This document shows positions 7,434-14,676 of a DNA stretch of 64,000 nt, in pieces. Each line of letters opens with the position of its first letter. Within the stretch, counting starts at the first letter, position 1. A program made the translations under genes and the position numbers. The stretch is from Kitasatospora sp. MAA19. GTDB lineage: Bacteria; Actinomycetota; Actinomycetes; Streptomycetales; Streptomycetaceae. The notes beneath the pieces were generated by a model. That model was not told where the DNA came from and did not search any database. It worked only from the letters and a program-made list of their open reading frames with translations. The stretch is from positions 1-64,000 of the forward strand of contig NZ_JARXYZ010000019.1 in assembly GCF_029894125.1 (NCBI RefSeq). Reading direction: 5' to 3'.

Positions 7434-9703
7434 AGGTACTCCTCCCCGCTCTCCTTGAGGGCGGCGGGCGGGCCCGCCTCGACGATCCGGCCGTCGCGCA
7501 TGACGATGACCTGGTCGGCGTCGTCCAGCACGGTGAGGCGGTGGGCGATGACGACGACGGTGATCCCGGCGGCCAGCAGGTCGCGCATGATGGCCTCCTC
7601 CAGCGCCGGGTCCAGGGCGCTGGTCGCCTCGTCGAGGATGACGAGCTTCGGCTGCTTGGCCAGCGCCCGGGCCAGGACGATCCGCTGCCGCTGGCCGCCC
7701 GACATCCCGTGCCCGCCGGGGGCGACCAGGGTGTCGTAGCCCATCGGCATCACCTTGATCTCCCCGTGGATGTGCGCCAGTTGGACGGCGCGCTTCAGGT
7801 CGGCCTCGCTGATGTCCTCGCTGCCGAGCAGGATGTTGTCGCGGATCGAGCCGCCGAAGAGGTGGGCGTTCTGGTTGACGTAGCCGATGCGGCGCCGGTA
7901 CGTCGGCCGGTCGAGTTCGCCGAGGCTCATGCCGTCGACCGTGATCGTGCCGCCGGTGGGGACGTACAGCCCGGCCAGCAGCATGCCCAGGGTGGACTTG
8001 CCGGATCCCGAGCGGCCGACGATGGCCACGAACTGCCCCGGCTGGACGTCGAGTTCGACATCGCTGAGGGTGGGCCGGGGGGCGCCGGGGTAGCGGAACG
8101 AGACCCCGCTCGCGGCGATCCGGCCCGGCTCGGCGACGCCCGCGCCGACCAGGGCGCCGCGCGGCTCGGGGGCGGCGCGCAGGACGTCGTCGAGCCGGGC
8201 GAGGGTGGGCCGGACGGCGGCGAGCTGGGAACCGGCGTCGAACATCCCCTCCAGCGGGATGAACAGGGCGATCGTCAGCGTCATGAAACCCATGGCCTCC
8301 CCCAGCGAGTCACGGCCGGTCAGCACCAGCCAGATCCCCACGAGCAGGACGGCGAGGGGGGCGCCGAACTGCACCGTACGGCTGAGGGAGGAGAAGAGGG
8401 CGAGGTTGCGGCGGGCGCCCAGGCGCTTGTTGACCTCGTGGACCAGGGTGTGCGACCAGCGTTCCGCGGCCCGGCCCTCCAGGCCGCTGGACTTCAGCGA
8501 GGAGATGCTCTCCAGCATCTCCACCAGTTCCTCCTGCGCCTTGGTCTGGCGTTCGAGGACTTCCTGGCTCAGCTCCGTCTGGCGGCGCCAGGTGATCACG
8601 AGGAGGCCGGCCTGGACGGCGACCAGGGCGGCGACCAGGGCGGCCATCGGGGGGTTGGTCAGGACGATCGCGATCAGGTACGCGACCACCAGCACGCTGT
8701 CGAGCACGGCCGAGACGGCGGTCACGCTCAGCACCTGGATGAGGACGTTGCTGGCACGGGCCCGCATCGCCAGGTCACCGGAGTTGCGCACGGTGAAGAA
8801 GTCGTAGGGCAGGTCCGCCATGTGACTGACGATCCCGAGGGTGAGCCGCTTCTCGATCACGGCCTGGCGCTTGGCCACCAGGACCGACCTGGCCAGCTGG
8901 AGGAGGAAGAAGAGGACTCCGAGCCCGGCGAGCAACGCCCCGGCGCCCCACAGGGTGGCGGTGGAGCCGTCCGGCACCACCCGCTCGACGAGGATCCCCG
9001 CGGTGAGCGGCAGCGCGAGTTCGAAGGCCATCAGTCCGGCGGAGGCCGCCAGGAGGAGGACCAGTTCCCGGCGGCCGGGCAGGAACTGGCGCAACCGGCG
9101 CCAGGGGCTGCCGGTCTCCGTGCCGCGGGTGGCCGCGGTCGTCCCGTCCAGGGGCGGTTCGAACTCCAGCGCCACCCCGGTGAAGGACTCCGCGACGGAC
9201 GCCCTGCTGAGGCGCCGTCGCCCGTACGCGGGGTCGACGACGTCCACGTACTCCTTGCCGGCGCCCTCCAGGACCACGAAGTGGTTGAAGTTCCAGAACA
9301 GGATCGCGCCGGGCCGCAGCCGCCGCAGGGCGTCCAGGTCGGCGCGCACGCCCCGGCCCTTCACGCCGTACTCGCGGGCGATCTCCAGCAGGGTGCGGGC
9401 CGACGCGCCGTTGCGGCCGGAGTCGGCCCGGGCGCGGACCGCGTCCAGGGACACGTCGATGCCGTGGTGCCGGAGCACCGTCACCAGGGCGGCGGGGCCG
9501 CAGTCGCTGACCTGCGTCTGGAAGCAGACGGACAGCCGCCTGGCGGCCGAGCGGCCGGGAAGTCGCTCACGGACGGCCGCCATCCGCTCGGCGAATCCCA
9601 CGGGCCGGGGCGCGGCGGGAGGGTGGCCGAGGACCGGCCCGAGACCATCGCGCCTGCGGTGGTGTTCGAGCGCCTCGGGCCGGAAGCGCGATTCACCGGT
9701 CAT
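7421..9703 (-). CDS. Peptidase-containing ABC exporter (C39-ABC, double-glycine type)
   Basis: This 760-residue PCAT-type transporter should cut a leader peptide after a GG motif and export the product. The N-terminal C39 peptidase shows Cys68 (QVSDCGPAAL), His141 (NFNHFVVL) and Asp157 (VVDPAYG), a complete triad. A membrane domain of about six helices follows, then the ATPase with Walker A (VGRSGSGKST), signature MSGGQRQR and Walker B VILDEATSALD. ATG at 9703 was chosen over an in-frame start 43 codons upstream because an AAGGAAAGG site precedes it. It is directly downstream of the GG-leader peptide gene, which makes that peptide its likely substrate. Confidence 0.93.
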   Translation of the reverse strand: MTGESRFRPEALEHHRRRDGLGPVLGHPPAAPRPVGFAERMAAVRERLPGRSAARRLSVCFQTQVSDCGPAALVTVLRHHGIDVSLDAVRARADSGRNGASARTLLEIAREYGVKGRGVRADLDALRRLRPGAILFWNFNHFVVLEGAGKEYVDVVDPAYGRRRLSRASVAESFTGVALEFEPPLDGTTAATRGTETGSPWRRLRQFLPGRRELVLLLAASAGLMAFELALPLTAGILVERVVPDGSTATLWGAGALLAGLGVLFFLLQLARSVLVAKRQAVIEKRLTLGIVSHMADLPYDFFTVRNSGDLAMRARASNVLIQVLSVTAVSAVLDSVLVVAYLIAIVLTNPPMAALVAALVAVQAGLLVITWRRQTELSQEVLERQTKAQEELVEMLESISSLKSSGLEGRAAERWSHTLVHEVNKRLGARRNLALFSSLSRTVQFGAPLAVLLVGIWLVLTGRDSLGEAMGFMTLTIALFIPLEGMFDAGSQLAAVRPTLARLDDVLRAAPEPRGALVGAGVAEPGRIAASGVSFRYPGAPRPTLSDVELDVQPGQFVAIVGRSGSGKSTLGMLLAGLYVPTGGTITVDGMSLGELDRPTYRRRIGYVNQNAHLFGGSIRDNILLGSEDISEADLKRAVQLAHIHGEIKVMPMGYDTLVAPGGHGMSGGQRQRIVLARALAKQPKLVILDEATSALDPALEEAIMRDLLAAGITVVVIAHRLTVLDDADQVIVMRDGRIVEAGPPAALKESGEEYLCLT

Positions 9704-9853
9704 CGATCCCGGTCCCTTTCCTTGCACGTCACCGGCGTGCGCCGGGAAGGACTCCCGGCACACGCCGGTACTGGTGTGTCCCGCCGGCGAGACGCGGACG
9801 CGGTGTTCGCGCCTCCCCGGCGGGCCCGGCACGGACTCAGGTCCGCCGCGGTG

Positions 9854-9878
9854 GGCCGGGCGGGATCACCGCCCGGCC
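9854..9878 (-). terminator. Hairpin between precursor and exporter
   Basis: A perfect 10-bp GC stem (GGCCGGGCGG paired with CCGCCCGGCC) with a 5-base loop begins 15 bases after the precursor stop codon. There is no U-tract, as usual in streptomycetes. It probably acts as a partial terminator or RNA stabiliser that keeps precursor message above that of the exporter and acylation genes. Confidence 0.65.
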
Positions 9879-9892
9879 GAGCGGTACCGTCG

Positions 9893-9994
9893 TCAGATGA
9901 CGCAGCTGGCGCTCACGGAGAACTGGCCGCCCACGATGTCGTCCAGCTCCTCGTCGGACAGCTCGGTGATGTCGATGTCGTCGAAGTTGTTCAT
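9893..9994 (-). CDS. RiPP precursor-like peptide with GG leader
   Basis: This is a 33-residue peptide with a 23-residue acidic leader (MNNFDDIDITEL... SDEELDDIVGG) and a 10-residue core QFSVSASCVI. The leader is Asp/Glu-rich with spaced hydrophobic residues and ends in Gly-Gly, the signal read by C39 peptidases. The core has three Ser and one Cys and no other nucleophiles. ATG at 9994 is preceded by AAGGG with 7-base spacing, after a long untranslated region. The next gene encodes a C39-ABC exporter with an intact triad. The peptide is too short and too reduced to be an unmodified bacteriocin, and the neighbouring radical SAM, P450, methyltransferase, kinase and acylation genes suggest heavy modification. 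The RiPP class is not recognised. Confidence 0.82.
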   Translation of the reverse strand: MNNFDDIDITELSDEELDDIVGGQFSVSASCVI

Positions 9995-10194
9995 GACGTT
10001 TCCCTTCTGAAAAGGCTTCCTCGCGACCGCGGACCGGATTCTGTCGCGGATACGGCGATTTCCTCGATTTCCTCGGGAAGAGCCGCCGGAGACCGGTGGC
10101 CGGCCGAAGGCCGCAACAGCACCAGGTCGTGTGGTGAGGGGAAGCACGGATTGATTGTGCCTCAATCTCCCGGTCCGGCTGACCGGATGTCCAA

Positions 10195-10224
10195 ACTGTA
10201 GAACCCTGGGCGCCGAACGGGCAA
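10195..10224 (-). promoter_or_regulatory. Candidate promoter for precursor operon
   Basis: On the minus strand TTGCCC (10224-10219) and TACAGT (10200-10195) are separated by 18 bases, resembling a housekeeping sigma (HrdB-type) promoter. Transcription would begin near 10188, leaving a leader RNA of about 190 bases before the ATG at 9994. This is a prediction by eye only. Confidence 0.4.
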
Positions 10225-10364
10225 GACCCGAAGTGGCAATTTCTCTGAATTCCCCGAATTCGATGGTCCCACCGGAATCGGGCACGCGAAAGCACCGCGC
10301 CCGGTGCGCGGCCCGGGGAATTCGGAAATCCACCGACGATCGACGCAATTTAACGTAGCGGTTT

Positions 10365-10409
10365 GCGCGCGGAGGTTTTGCGTGCGGAGGTTTTTCGCGC
10401 GGAGGTTTC
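10365..10409. repeat. Three 15-bp tandem repeats
   Basis: Units with the common core GCGGAGGTTT recur at exact 15-base spacing (GGAGG at 10371, 10386 and 10401), starting about 40 bases beyond the stop codon of the methyltransferase gene. They could be a transcription-factor site array or simple slippage. They do not form a stem. Confidence 0.65.
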
Positions 10410-10447
10410 CGTGAAGCGGCGCGGCCGGACGGCATTCCCTGCGGTCG

Positions 10448-11344
10448 TCAGCGCCGGCAGACGGCGAAGTTCGCCGTGAGCACGTACGGCAGGGTCCCGT
10501 CGGGCGCGCGCAGCGCCGCCAGGGCGCTCTCGGCCGCGGCGCGGGCGGCCGGCAGGCGATCGGGCGGGACGCTCTCCCAGAACGCCCTCGCGGCGGTGGA
10601 CCAGGTCCACGTCCACCAGTGGCCGGTGTCCCGGAAGGTCGCCTCCAGGCGCTCCTCGTACAGCTCGACGGAGGCGAAACCCGCCTCGTCGGCGAGCCTG
10701 CGGACGAGCTCCGGGGTCAGCGGAGGGCTCTGCCCCGGGACGGCGGTCTCGATCTCCTCGCGCGTGCCCGGGCCGAAGGGCCTGGTCGCCTCCACCACGC
10801 GGCCCCAGCCGGGCGCCTCCGGGCCCCACCAGGAGAGCGCCAGCCGTCCGCCGGGACGCAGCACCGACCGGAACCTGCGAAAGGCCCGGTCGGGTCGGCG
10901 GAGGAAGGAGACCAGCATGCCCGCCGTGACGACGTCGAAGCCGCCGGCCGGCGCGTGGAGGGCCGCGCGGTGCGGGTCCTCGACATCGGCGACGTACGTG
11001 CGCAGCCAGGGCAGTCGGTGCTCGGCGGACTGCTGCCGCACGCGCTCGACCATCGCCGGGGCGAGGTCGATGCCCGTCACGCTGCCCCGGGGGCCGACCG
11101 CGCGGGCCGCCGGGAAGAGGCTCGCGCCGGTGCCGCACCCGGCGTCCAGGACGTGTTCGCCCTCGTCGACCCGGGCGTGCGCCACCAGGAGGCGGCCCGC
11201 GGTGGGGAGGAGGTCGATGCCCACGCGGTCGTAGGTGGCCGCGGCACGGTCGAAGAGCCCCGCGATGCGGTCGCCGTCGCGGTCGGGCGCTTCGACGGGC
11301 TTGCCCCGGGAGGTCACGGGCGGGGCGGGGGTGGGACTGGGCAT
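10448..11344 (-). CDS. Class I SAM-dependent methyltransferase
   Basis: This 298-residue methyltransferase is of UbiE/Methyltransf_11 type. The SAM-binding motif I is VLDAGCGTGAS near residue 64, followed by GIDLAPAMV (motif with the acidic ribose-binding residue) and YVADVEDP. The C-terminal half carries the substrate-binding region and cannot be assigned. It is the last gene of the upstream run (97 bases after the P450) and lies just before the precursor promoter region. N-, O- or S-methylation of the product is possible; the class does not tell which. Confidence 0.87.
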   Translation of the reverse strand: MPSPTPAPPVTSRGKPVEAPDRDGDRIAGLFDRAAATYDRVGIDLLPTAGRLLVAHARVDEGEHVLDAGCGTGASLFPAARAVGPRGSVTGIDLAPAMVERVRQQSAEHRLPWLRTYVADVEDPHRAALHAPAGGFDVVTAGMLVSFLRRPDRAFRRFRSVLRPGGRLALSWWGPEAPGWGRVVEATRPFGPGTREEIETAVPGQSPPLTPELVRRLADEAGFASVELYEERLEATFRDTGHWWTWTWSTAARAFWESVPPDRLPAARAAAESALAALRAPDGTLPYVLTANFAVCRR

Positions 11345-11441
11345 GAGGGGCGACTCCTTCCCCGCGGACCCGAGGGGCCCGGGGTCGACGTTCAGTCCGG
11401 CCGGCGACGGGCACCGGCTCCGGCACAGGTTCCGGCACCGG

Positions 11442-12662
11442 CTAGTGGATGCGGACGCGAAGCCCGAGGATGCGGTCGGCGCCCAGCGGCGCGGCCCGCT
11501 TGAAGGTGGCGGGGTCGTGGCGCACCTGGATGCGTTCCGTCACGAGGACCCGGCACAGGGCGTCCGTCGCGCCGCGCGCCAGGGCGGCGCCGACGCAGTA
11601 GTGGGAGCCGGCGCCGAAGGCCAACGGGCGGGCCTCGTGGGCGCCCGGCCGCCAGGCGAGGGGGTCGGGGAAGACCGTGGCGTCGAGGTTCGCGGCCGCG
11701 AGGATCAGCATGACCCGCTGCCCGGCGCCGACCTGGTGGCCGGCGATCTCCATGTCCTGGAGGGCGTAGCGCGGGGCGAACCGGAACGGGCAGCTGATCC
11801 GGAGCACCTCGTCGGTGAACTCCCCCAGCGCGGAGGCGGATTCCACCTCCGGACCGGCGACGGTCGCCATCTGCTCGCCGCCCCGCATGACCATCTCGGT
11901 CAGGATGGCGGCGAGCGGGTCGAGGGTGCCGGTGACGATCTGCGCCGTCACGGCGACCGCGACGTCGTGCCCCAGCCCGGGATCGGCGGCGATGTCCCGC
12001 AGGATCACGGCGAGTTCGCCCTCGGCCTGGTCCAGGATGTGCTCGCGCACCTCGGCGCGGGCGCGGTCCAGCGCGGCGTTCGCCTCGCGCGCCAGATCGT
12101 CGTCGGTGTACGACCTGGGCTTGGCCAGATAGGCCATCAGGCCGTCCGTCGCCCGGGCGAGGTCCGTCATGTGGTCGGTGCTGGTGCCGAAGAGCCGGGC
12201 CAGCATCGACAGGGAGTAGGGGCGGCAGAACTCGCTGATCCAGTCGCACTCCCCGCCCTGGTCCCGGAGTCCGGTCAGCAGGTCCCGGCAGTCGCCTGCC
12301 AGCTCCGCGACGAGGGAGGTGACGTTCCTGCGGTCGAGGGCCGGACGGATGCGGGAGCGGATGTCCTGGTGGTAGGCGCCGGAGCTGAACACCGGCCACA
12401 GGGCGACGAAGTCCCGCACCGGCCGGTGCAGGGCGATCTGTTCGTCGGTCAGACCGGTGCCGGCGAGGGGGTCGCGCAGGGTGGCGCTGGTCAGCCCCGG
12501 GTGCGTCAGGAGTTCCCGGGCCAGGTCGTAGCCGGTCACGAAGAGCGCCCCGCTGCGCGGGTCCTTCATGGCCGGGACGGTCGCCATGGCCCGCAGGGCC
12601 TCGCGGGGGTCCGTCTCGGAGTAGTCGCCGTAGAGCAGGTCGGCGAGTTCTGGGCTGGTCAT
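11442..12662 (-). CDS. Cytochrome P450 with atypical I-helix
   Basis: This bacterial class I P450 (406 residues) would need ferredoxin and reductase encoded elsewhere. The heme-binding loop FGAGSHYCVG puts the thiolate at Cys356, and the ExxR motif is present (DEVLRIS, residues 285-288). The I-helix, where most P450s have A-G-x-D/E-T-T, reads Thr244-Gly-Thr-Leu-Asp-Pro249, so the acid-alcohol proton-relay pair is missing. ATG at 12662 has AAGGAG at good distance; a GTG at 12677 overlapping the upstream stop is less likely. Altered I-helices are known in P450s doing cross-linking or carrier-bound chemistry, so peptide-directed oxidation is a fair guess. Confidence 0.88.
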   Translation of the reverse strand: MTSPELADLLYGDYSETDPREALRAMATVPAMKDPRSGALFVTGYDLARELLTHPGLTSATLRDPLAGTGLTDEQIALHRPVRDFVALWPVFSSGAYHQDIRSRIRPALDRRNVTSLVAELAGDCRDLLTGLRDQGGECDWISEFCRPYSLSMLARLFGTSTDHMTDLARATDGLMAYLAKPRSYTDDDLAREANAALDRARAEVREHILDQAEGELAVILRDIAADPGLGHDVAVAVTAQIVTGTLDPLAAILTEMVMRGGEQMATVAGPEVESASALGEFTDEVLRISCPFRFAPRYALQDMEIAGHQVGAGQRVMLILAAANLDATVFPDPLAWRPGAHEARPLAFGAGSHYCVGAALARGATDALCRVLVTERIQVRHDPATFKRAAPLGADRILGLRVRIH

Positions 12663-12673
12663 CGAGGTCTCCT

Positions 12674-13747
12674 TCACGGCGCGCCGGGTGCGTTCGGGCG
12701 TACGGCCCGTCCCGTGCGCGCGGATTCGTACAGGGCGAGCGTCAGGGCGAGTGAGCGGCGTGCCTCCTCCCCGCTCACCGCGGGGGGCCGTCCGTGCTCC
12801 ACGGCGTCGCAGAAGTCCGCCAGTTGGTCGCGGTGCGGGGTGCCGGGCATGCCCGTGGGGTCGCGCTCCCCGTCATGGCGCAGCGGGAGGTCGGCGCTCT
12901 GGTCGCCGGCTCCGTACGCGCCGTACGCGTCCCCGGTGTCGCCGTCCGCGCGGGCGTGGAACCAGGCCATCCGGTCGTCGTCGAGGACCGCGGAGCCCCG
13001 GTCGCCGTGGACGGTCAGCCGTGCGGTGCGCCCCGGGTACGCCGCCGTCGTCGCCAGGACGGTGGCCAGCGCGCCGTTCGCGAAGCGGATCACCCCCGCC
13101 GCGGTGTCCTCCACGTCGAGGCCCCGGTGGGCCAGCAGCGCCGTACGGGCCGTCACCTCGACCGCCTCGCCCATGATCCACTGGAGCAGGTCGAGGGTGT
13201 GGATGCCCTGGTTCATGACCGCTCCGCCACCGTCGAGGCGGAGCGTCCCGCGCCACTGCCCGGAGTCGTAGTAGCCCTGCGACCTCCACCACGGCACCTC
13301 CGCGTGCCCGGAGGTGAGGGTGCCCAGGGCGCCCTCCCGGACGGAGTCGTGCAGGAACCTGGCGGCGGGGTCGAACCGGTGCTGGAGGACGACCCCCAGG
13401 GTGCGCCCGGTGGACCGGGCCGCCCCGATCAGCCGGTCGGCCGCCTCCAGGCTCACGTCGAGGGGCTTCTCCACCAGGACGTGCTTGCCCGCCCGCAGGG
13501 CGGCTTCGCCGATCTCGGCGTGCAGGCCGCTGGGCACGCAGACGCACACCGCGTCCAGGTCGGGCCGGTCGAGCAGTTCCCGCGCCGTCGCGTGCCACGC
13601 GCAACCGTGCTCGGCCGCCAGGGCGCGGGCGCGGTCCGGGCGGTGGCCCGCGACGGCCACCAGGGTGGCCCGTCCGGGCAGCCGGGCGAGGGTCCGGGCG
13701 TGGACCCCGCCGATCACTCCTGCTCCGATGATGCCGAATCTGAGCAT
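12674..13747 (-). CDS. Gfo/Idh/MocA family NAD(P) oxidoreductase (second)
   Basis: This 357-residue dehydrogenase has an N-terminal Rossmann motif GIIGAGVIGGVHA and the family motif VEKPLDVS, whose lysine usually takes part in hydride-transfer chemistry. The C-terminal half shows the usual alpha/beta substrate domain (WRGTLRLDGGGAVMNQGIHTLDLL, with His of GIHTLD). The family oxidises or reduces hydroxyls of sugars, inositols and related compounds. The ATG at 13747 is preceded by AGGAAGG. It follows the kinase by 43 bases and precedes the P450 by 11. Its substrate in a peptide locus is unclear, and it points to a sugar- or cyclitol-like moiety or an unusual imine/ketone reduction. Confidence 0.87.
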   Translation of the reverse strand: MLRFGIIGAGVIGGVHARTLARLPGRATLVAVAGHRPDRARALAAEHGCAWHATARELLDRPDLDAVCVCVPSGLHAEIGEAALRAGKHVLVEKPLDVSLEAADRLIGAARSTGRTLGVVLQHRFDPAARFLHDSVREGALGTLTSGHAEVPWWRSQGYYDSGQWRGTLRLDGGGAVMNQGIHTLDLLQWIMGEAVEVTARTALLAHRGLDVEDTAAGVIRFANGALATVLATTAAYPGRTARLTVHGDRGSAVLDDDRMAWFHARADGDTGDAYGAYGAGDQSADLPLRHDGERDPTGMPGTPHRDQLADFCDAVEHGRPPAVSGEEARRSLALTLALYESARTGRAVRPNAPGAP

Positions 13748-13790
13748 CCTGTCCTTCCTACCGATCGTGCTGATGGGGGCGCTCCGACGC

Positions 13791-14633
13791 TCAGGCGGAC
13801 AGGTCGGCCGGCTCGGGCGCTTCCTCCGCGAGCGCGCTCCCGGAGAGCGGGCTCCCGGAGAGCAGTGCCGCGGTGAGCTCGTCCCGGTGCGCCTCGGTCC
13901 ACCGGGCGTCGCGTTCGATGCCGTCGGCGACGCCCGACTCCACCAGCCGGACGAAGCCGGGCTCACCCTCCGCCGCCCGCCGCCGGACCAGGTCCAGCGT
14001 GAACCGGATCCGGGCCGCGGCGAGCCCGGCCAGGCCCGCGCGCCGGTCCGGCGGCAGCCCGTACCCCTCGGCCAGCAGCCGGAGGCGGTGCCCGCGGTCC
14101 GGCGGTGCCCGCCACCCGAGGGCCTCGCAACCGCGCTCGTCCGTCAGGGGCGCGAACTGCCAGGCGGCCTGGGCCAGATCCCACTCCGGGATCTCCCGGC
14201 CCGCGGCCTCCCAGTCGATGAAGGCGACCGGGAGGCCGTCCACGAAGACGGTGTTGCGCGGTGCGATGTCGTTGTGGCACACGACCGTCTCCGCACCCGA
14301 GGTGGCCGGCTCGTACGCCCAGCGGGCGGGCTCCGGGGAGAACCCCTCGGCGGCCCGGTGCACCCGGCGCATCAGGCGCCCCACCTCGAACACCGCGCGG
14401 TCCGGCAGTTCCGCCACCTCCGGGCCCTGCGGCACGTGGCCCTCGACGTACTCCAGGACTTCACGCCCCTGCGCGTCGAAGCCGAGCGCCCGCGGGGCGG
14501 CGCCGAAACCGACGCGCTCGAAGTGGGTCAGCAGCCCCTGGACCGCCGGCGTCCACGGGCCGGGCGGGCGGCGCACCGTGTCTCCGACGCGCACCACGGT
14601 CGATATGCCCACATGCTCTTCCCCGTCCCTCAC
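13791..14633 (-). CDS. APH-family phosphotransferase
   Basis: This small-molecule or protein kinase (280 residues) has the aminoglycoside/choline-kinase fold. The catalytic loop is CHNDIAPRN (His120, Asp122, Asn127) and the metal-binding motif is FIDWEAAG (Asp140). The N-lobe is short, as in a common streptomycete subfamily. GTG at 14633 has GGGGAGCGGGAG upstream. In class V lanthipeptide and thioviridamide-type clusters, APH-like kinases phosphorylate Ser/Thr of the peptide before elimination; no HopA1-like lyase partner is present here. It may instead phosphorylate a sugar or provide self-resistance. Confidence 0.82.
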   Translation of the reverse strand: MRDGEEHVGISTVVRVGDTVRRPPGPWTPAVQGLLTHFERVGFGAAPRALGFDAQGREVLEYVEGHVPQGPEVAELPDRAVFEVGRLMRRVHRAAEGFSPEPARWAYEPATSGAETVVCHNDIAPRNTVFVDGLPVAFIDWEAAGREIPEWDLAQAAWQFAPLTDERGCEALGWRAPPDRGHRLRLLAEGYGLPPDRRAGLAGLAAARIRFTLDLVRRRAAEGEPGFVRLVESGVADGIERDARWTEAHRDELTAALLSGSPLSGSALAEEAPEPADLSA

Positions 14634-14676
14634 CGCTCCCGCTCCCCTCGTGCCGTCCCGCCCTCGCCCGTGGTGC

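Larger units (their letters stand above)
9995..10447. other. 453-base gap upstream of precursor gene
   Basis: No gene was found on either strand. The segment is clearly poorer in GC than its flanks (stretches such as GAATTTCTCTGAATTCC). It holds a promoter-like pair at 10195-10224, inverted repeats GATTG-N5-CAATC (10153-10167) and CCGGTC-N5-GACCGG (10170-10186) in the presumed 5' untranslated region, and three 15-bp tandem repeats at 10365-10409 next to the methyltransferase end. It looks like the main control region for precursor expression. Confidence 0.6.

Noticed and set aside
7541..10201. Plus-strand open frame of 886 codons opposite the exporter
   Set aside because: Antisense shadow; the minus strand carries a full C39-ABC protein with all motifs.
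10350..10409. Encoded TSARK repeats as a C-terminal extension of a protein
   Set aside because: They arise only in a frame that is a shadow of the methyltransferase; the repeats are treated as intergenic DNA.
12662..12677. GTG 12677 as P450 start
   Set aside because: It overlaps the upstream stop, but ATG 12662 has AAGGAG at the right distance and gives the usual N-terminus.
13791..14633. Aminoglycoside resistance or class V lanthipeptide call from the APH kinase
   Set aside because: The kinase motifs are generic and no HopA1-like lyase or aminoglycoside gene is nearby.
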